Below are positions 5,909 through 7,597 of a DNA stretch of 7,597 nucleotides, one piece after another. Source of the DNA: JBBRLA01 sp038231615 (lineage in GTDB: Bacteria > Myxococcota_A > Polyangia > Palsa-1104 > JAEUJZ01); assembly GCA_038231615.1 (NCBI GenBank), contig JBBRLA010000423.1, positions 1 to 7,597 of the forward strand, read 5' to 3'. The translations under genes were made by a program, and so were the position numbers. Within the stretch, counting starts at the first letter, position 1, and each line of letters opens with the position of its first letter. Under the pieces are notes generated by a model. The model was not told the origin of the DNA. It searched no databases and saw only the letters and a program-made list of their open reading frames with translations.

Positions 5909-6592
5909 ATGATGCGTCCGTCAAAGTCGAGTTCATCCTCTGCCGGGGCGGTGCTGGTGGCCCTCGCCCTGTTCTTTTTTGCCGGACGCGCGGAGGCTGG
6001 CCATCTCTTCGAGTTTTATGTAGATGCCTACGGAGGGGGGATGTACGGCACGCCCAAGATCGCCGGCATCACCCTGCCCGGCACCGACGTCCTGGGGAGG
6101 CCCTACGGGGACGACTTCTTCCACGATCAGAGCGGGGGCCTTCTGGGCGGCAAGGTGGGGATTGAGCTGCTCTATACGGACCTGTACGTGCAGTTCAACC
6201 AGTTCTTCAACGACACCGGTGCGGCTGGCTCCACGGTGCAGCTCATGCTGGGCTGGGACGGCAGCTTCGGATGCCGGGCAACGCCGTGCTGGGCCGGGGT
6301 GGTGGGCATCTATGGAGGCGGTATCTTCGGTTTCCCCTATACGCCGCACCCGCCGATCGACAAGGGCCAGCTTGCCACCTACGGGCTGGGGGCGGAGGCG
6401 CAGTTTGGCGCGGAGTATAACTTCAACCGCTACTTCGTATTCCAGGCGCTGGGCACGGTGGGTTACCACTACTTGTTCAAGGGCTCAGACGGCTTCACGG
6501 TCGACAACTCCGGGTCGGTCACCTACAGCGCCACCCACGGGTTCCACTTCCTGGCGACGGCGGGCTTCCGCTTCCACCTGTATGCGTTGTAA
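5909..6592 (+). CDS. Small outer-membrane beta-barrel protein
   Basis: With the start at ATG 5909 (or the adjacent ATG 5912) the protein has 227 residues. The signal peptide has Arg3 and Lys6, a hydrophobic core AVLVALALFFFAG and an AEA cleavage site near residue 30. ATG 5879 would add ten residues before it and is less likely. The mature part alternates polar and aromatic/hydrophobic residues in strand-like segments: HLFEFYVDAYGGG, KVGIELLYTDLYVQFNQFF (82-100), VQLMLGWDG, YFVFQALGTVGYHYLF (175-190) and a final FHFLATAGFRFHLYAL. These are typical of 8-10-stranded OmpA/OmpW-like barrels. Cys122 and Cys127 (GCRATPCW) could form a loop disulfide. The last residue is Leu rather than the common Phe/Trp, but the terminal strand still fits a beta-signal. 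There is no SD; see the -10-like box just upstream. No specific substrate can be named. Confidence 0.78.
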   Translation: MMRPSKSSSSSAGAVLVALALFFFAGRAEAGHLFEFYVDAYGGGMYGTPKIAGITLPGTDVLGRPYGDDFFHDQSGGLLGGKVGIELLYTDLYVQFNQFFNDTGAAGSTVQLMLGWDGSFGCRATPCWAGVVGIYGGGIFGFPYTPHPPIDKGQLATYGLGAEAQFGAEYNFNRYFVFQALGTVGYHYLFKGSDGFTVDNSGSVTYSATHGFHFLATAGFRFHLYAL

Positions 6593-6612
6593 GGGCTGCG
6601 GGATCGGGAAAT

Positions 6613-6641
6613 TTGCCACTCCGGGGCCAGACGGTTACTAT
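6613..6641 (+). promoter_or_regulatory. Sigma70-like promoter TTGCCA-17-TACTAT, start site at the start codon
   Basis: TTGCCA (6613-6618, five of six matches to TTGACA) is separated by exactly 17 bases from TACTAT (6636-6641, four of six matches to TATAAT). The predicted transcription start, about seven bases after the -10 box, falls at about 6648, next to GTG 6647 and ATG 6650. The message would be leaderless or nearly so. No SD is present between the box and the start codon. Confidence 0.45.
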
Positions 6642-6646
6642 CGTCG

Positions 6647-7237
6647 GTGATGCAACACTTGACTGCCGAAGTCCCGGGCCTCCTGGAACCCGCCCTGGTT
6701 CGTCACCAGCTTCGCGACTCCGAGGTCCAGCTTGAGCGCCTGGAGTCCCTCTCGCTGATGGTCACCTCGGCGGAGCGGGCCCGCGGCGTCCGGCAGGAAG
6801 GGATCGGCCTGCACGAAAGCATGGTGCGGCTGGCCCGGGCCGGATACGCGCCCCTGTCCACCATGCCCTTTGGCAGCTACGTGTCGCCGGAGTTTGACCG
6901 CCTGGGCTTGCAGGTCAACGACTACCTGCGTCGGCTGAGGCGGGTCATCGACCACTGTCAGGCCATCGAGTCGATGGTGATCCAGCGGGACCAGGCCGAG
7001 GCGGAGCGAGAGCACCGACAGCGTTTCCCCGAGGAGTTGACCCTGCTGGAAGGGCAGCGGGAGATTCTGGCGGCGCTTTATCCCGACCGCTGGCTGCTGC
7101 TTCATGATGGGGCGATCCGGGCGGAGTTTGACACCGCGCAGCTCGCCCTGGCCGCCGGGGAAGAGGCCAAGGGGCGGGACGATCAGGGGCGGCCCCTGTT
7201 CCTGGTCTTCTGTCACCGCACGCGCTCCCCTCCATAG
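6647..7237 (+). CDS. Hypothetical helical protein, possible DUF5678-like C-terminus
   Basis: The protein is cytoplasmic by appearance, with no signal peptide or membrane segment. It can start at GTG 6647 (196 residues) or the next codon, ATG 6650. Residues about 14-65 and 83-143 are strongly helical, rich in Leu, Glu, Arg and Gln (NDYLRRLRRVIDH, IQRDQAEAEREHRQR), and may form a coiled coil. They are separated by a Gly/Pro segment, GYAPLSTMPFGSYVSPEF (67-84). The last ~50 residues, YPDRWLLLHDGAIRAEF (145-161), a helix with AAGEEAKGR, then RPLFLVFC (182-189), resemble the small DUF5678 fold in which a 'YPGxWVALxGxxV' strand precedes a helix and a final strand. I base that on memory of the pattern only. 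The gene follows the barrel gene by 54 bases and ends 27 bases before the sensor gene. Function unknown. Confidence 0.7.
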   Translation: MMQHLTAEVPGLLEPALVRHQLRDSEVQLERLESLSLMVTSAERARGVRQEGIGLHESMVRLARAGYAPLSTMPFGSYVSPEFDRLGLQVNDYLRRLRRVIDHCQAIESMVIQRDQAEAEREHRQRFPEELTLLEGQREILAALYPDRWLLLHDGAIRAEFDTAQLALAAGEEAKGRDDQGRPLFLVFCHRTRSPP

Positions 7238-7251
7238 AGCAGGCGCTCGCG

Positions 7252-7257
7252 TATACT
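7252..7257 (+). promoter_or_regulatory. Candidate -10 box TATACT for the sensor gene
   Basis: TATACT matches TATAAT at five of six positions and ends seven bases before GTG 7265. This puts the expected transcript start at the start codon itself. No convincing -35 lies 16-18 bases upstream, and no SD occurs in TGTCCCC between the box and the codon. Confidence 0.4.
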
Positions 7258-7264
7258 TGTCCCC

Positions 7265-7597
7265 GTGGTCTCTTCCTCGCTGCTCGGCAAGCTCCTTACC
7301 TCCATCATGATTCCGACGGTGATGACCTTCGCGGGTTTCGGCTTTCTGTGCCACGTGGAGGCCGAGCGGGCGCTGGAGGCGGAGCTCGGGCGGCGCCTCT
7401 CGGGCATCGCGGCGGCGGCGGCGGCGCAAATCTCGGAGGAGAGCGTGGCCCTGCTCTCGCCGGGGGACGAGGGCAGCCGCACCTACCGCAACCTGCGGCG
7501 CCGGCTCACCGAGCTGCGGGACGCGACGGCGGTGGCGCGGATCTATCTCTTCGACCAGAACCTGCTCTCCCGGGTGGACACCGATGAGGTGACCATC
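7265..7597 (+). CDS. N-terminal fragment of a membrane sensor, probably a histidine kinase
   Basis: The frame is open from GTG 7265 to the window edge (111 codons) and continues outside. GTG 7265 is the first usable start after the in-frame TAG at 7235-7237. Residues 6-28 (LLGKLLTSIMIPTVMTFAGFGFL) form a transmembrane segment with Lys9 on the inside. A helical segment follows, AERALEAELGRRLSGIAAAAAA (33-54), then QISEESVALLSPGDE and ARIYLFDQNLLSRVDTDEV (91-109). The order is one membrane helix, a long periplasmic helix, and a beta-strand of 'xRIYLFDxxxxSLxDT' type. This is what the periplasmic sensing domains of bacterial histidine kinases look like at the N-terminus, and chemoreceptors or diguanylate cyclases can begin the same way. 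The kinase domain itself is not in the window, so the enzyme class is an inference. Confidence 0.6.
   Translation, partial: MVSSSLLGKLLTSIMIPTVMTFAGFGFLCHVEAERALEAELGRRLSGIAAAAAAQISEESVALLSPGDEGSRTYRNLRRRLTELRDATAVARIYLFDQNLLSRVDTDEVTI

Noticed and set aside
6638..7429. A 263-codon minus-strand frame opposite the hypothetical gene and sensor start
   Set aside because: No motif is seen, and it spans two better-supported + strand genes and the gap between them.

Overview
The window is GC-rich DNA from a Gram-negative bacterium. It encodes two predicted lipoproteins and a predicted outer-membrane beta-barrel. Gene content and base composition fit a myxobacterium-like lineage (former Deltaproteobacteria, now Myxococcota and relatives). 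That placement is an inference from style, since no marker gene is present. No rRNA, tRNA, CRISPR array or insertion sequence is visible.

Left part (1-2899, + strand): two secreted beta-propeller-like proteins, each behind a strong Shine-Dalgarno (SD) sequence. The first is a DUF7453 / 'NxxGxxxxF tandem repeat' protein whose frame is broken. The conserved repeats jump from one frame to another near 1396 and back near 1648, and the N-terminus also looks shifted. It is either a pseudogene or a sequence carrying indel errors. The second is an intact seven-repeat virginiamycin-B-lyase-like (Vgb) lipoprotein with an unusual His/Arg-rich linker.

Boundary (2900-3151): on the minus strand lies an uncalled, start-less remnant of a HigB2/RelE-type toxin, recognisable only by its conserved C-terminal core. 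No antitoxin accompanies it.

Right part (3152-7597): an unrecognised lipoprotein (+) converges on an orphan ketosynthase-fold protein (-) in which all four classical catalytic positions are substituted. Divergent from the ketosynthase, and all on the + strand, come a small outer-membrane beta-barrel, an unrecognised helical protein with a possible DUF5678-like C-terminus, and the N-terminal end of a membrane sensor protein (probably a histidine kinase) cut by the window edge. The last three + strand genes lack a good SD, and each has a -10-like hexamer only 5-8 bases before its start codon. The lipoprotein has the same arrangement in front of a 12-codon ORF that overlaps its start. This suggests leaderless transcription, unlike the SD-led genes on the left.

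The genes do not form one obvious pathway. The most unusual items are the catalytically empty ketosynthase, the toxin remnant, the leaderless-start pattern and the multiply frameshifted repeat gene.
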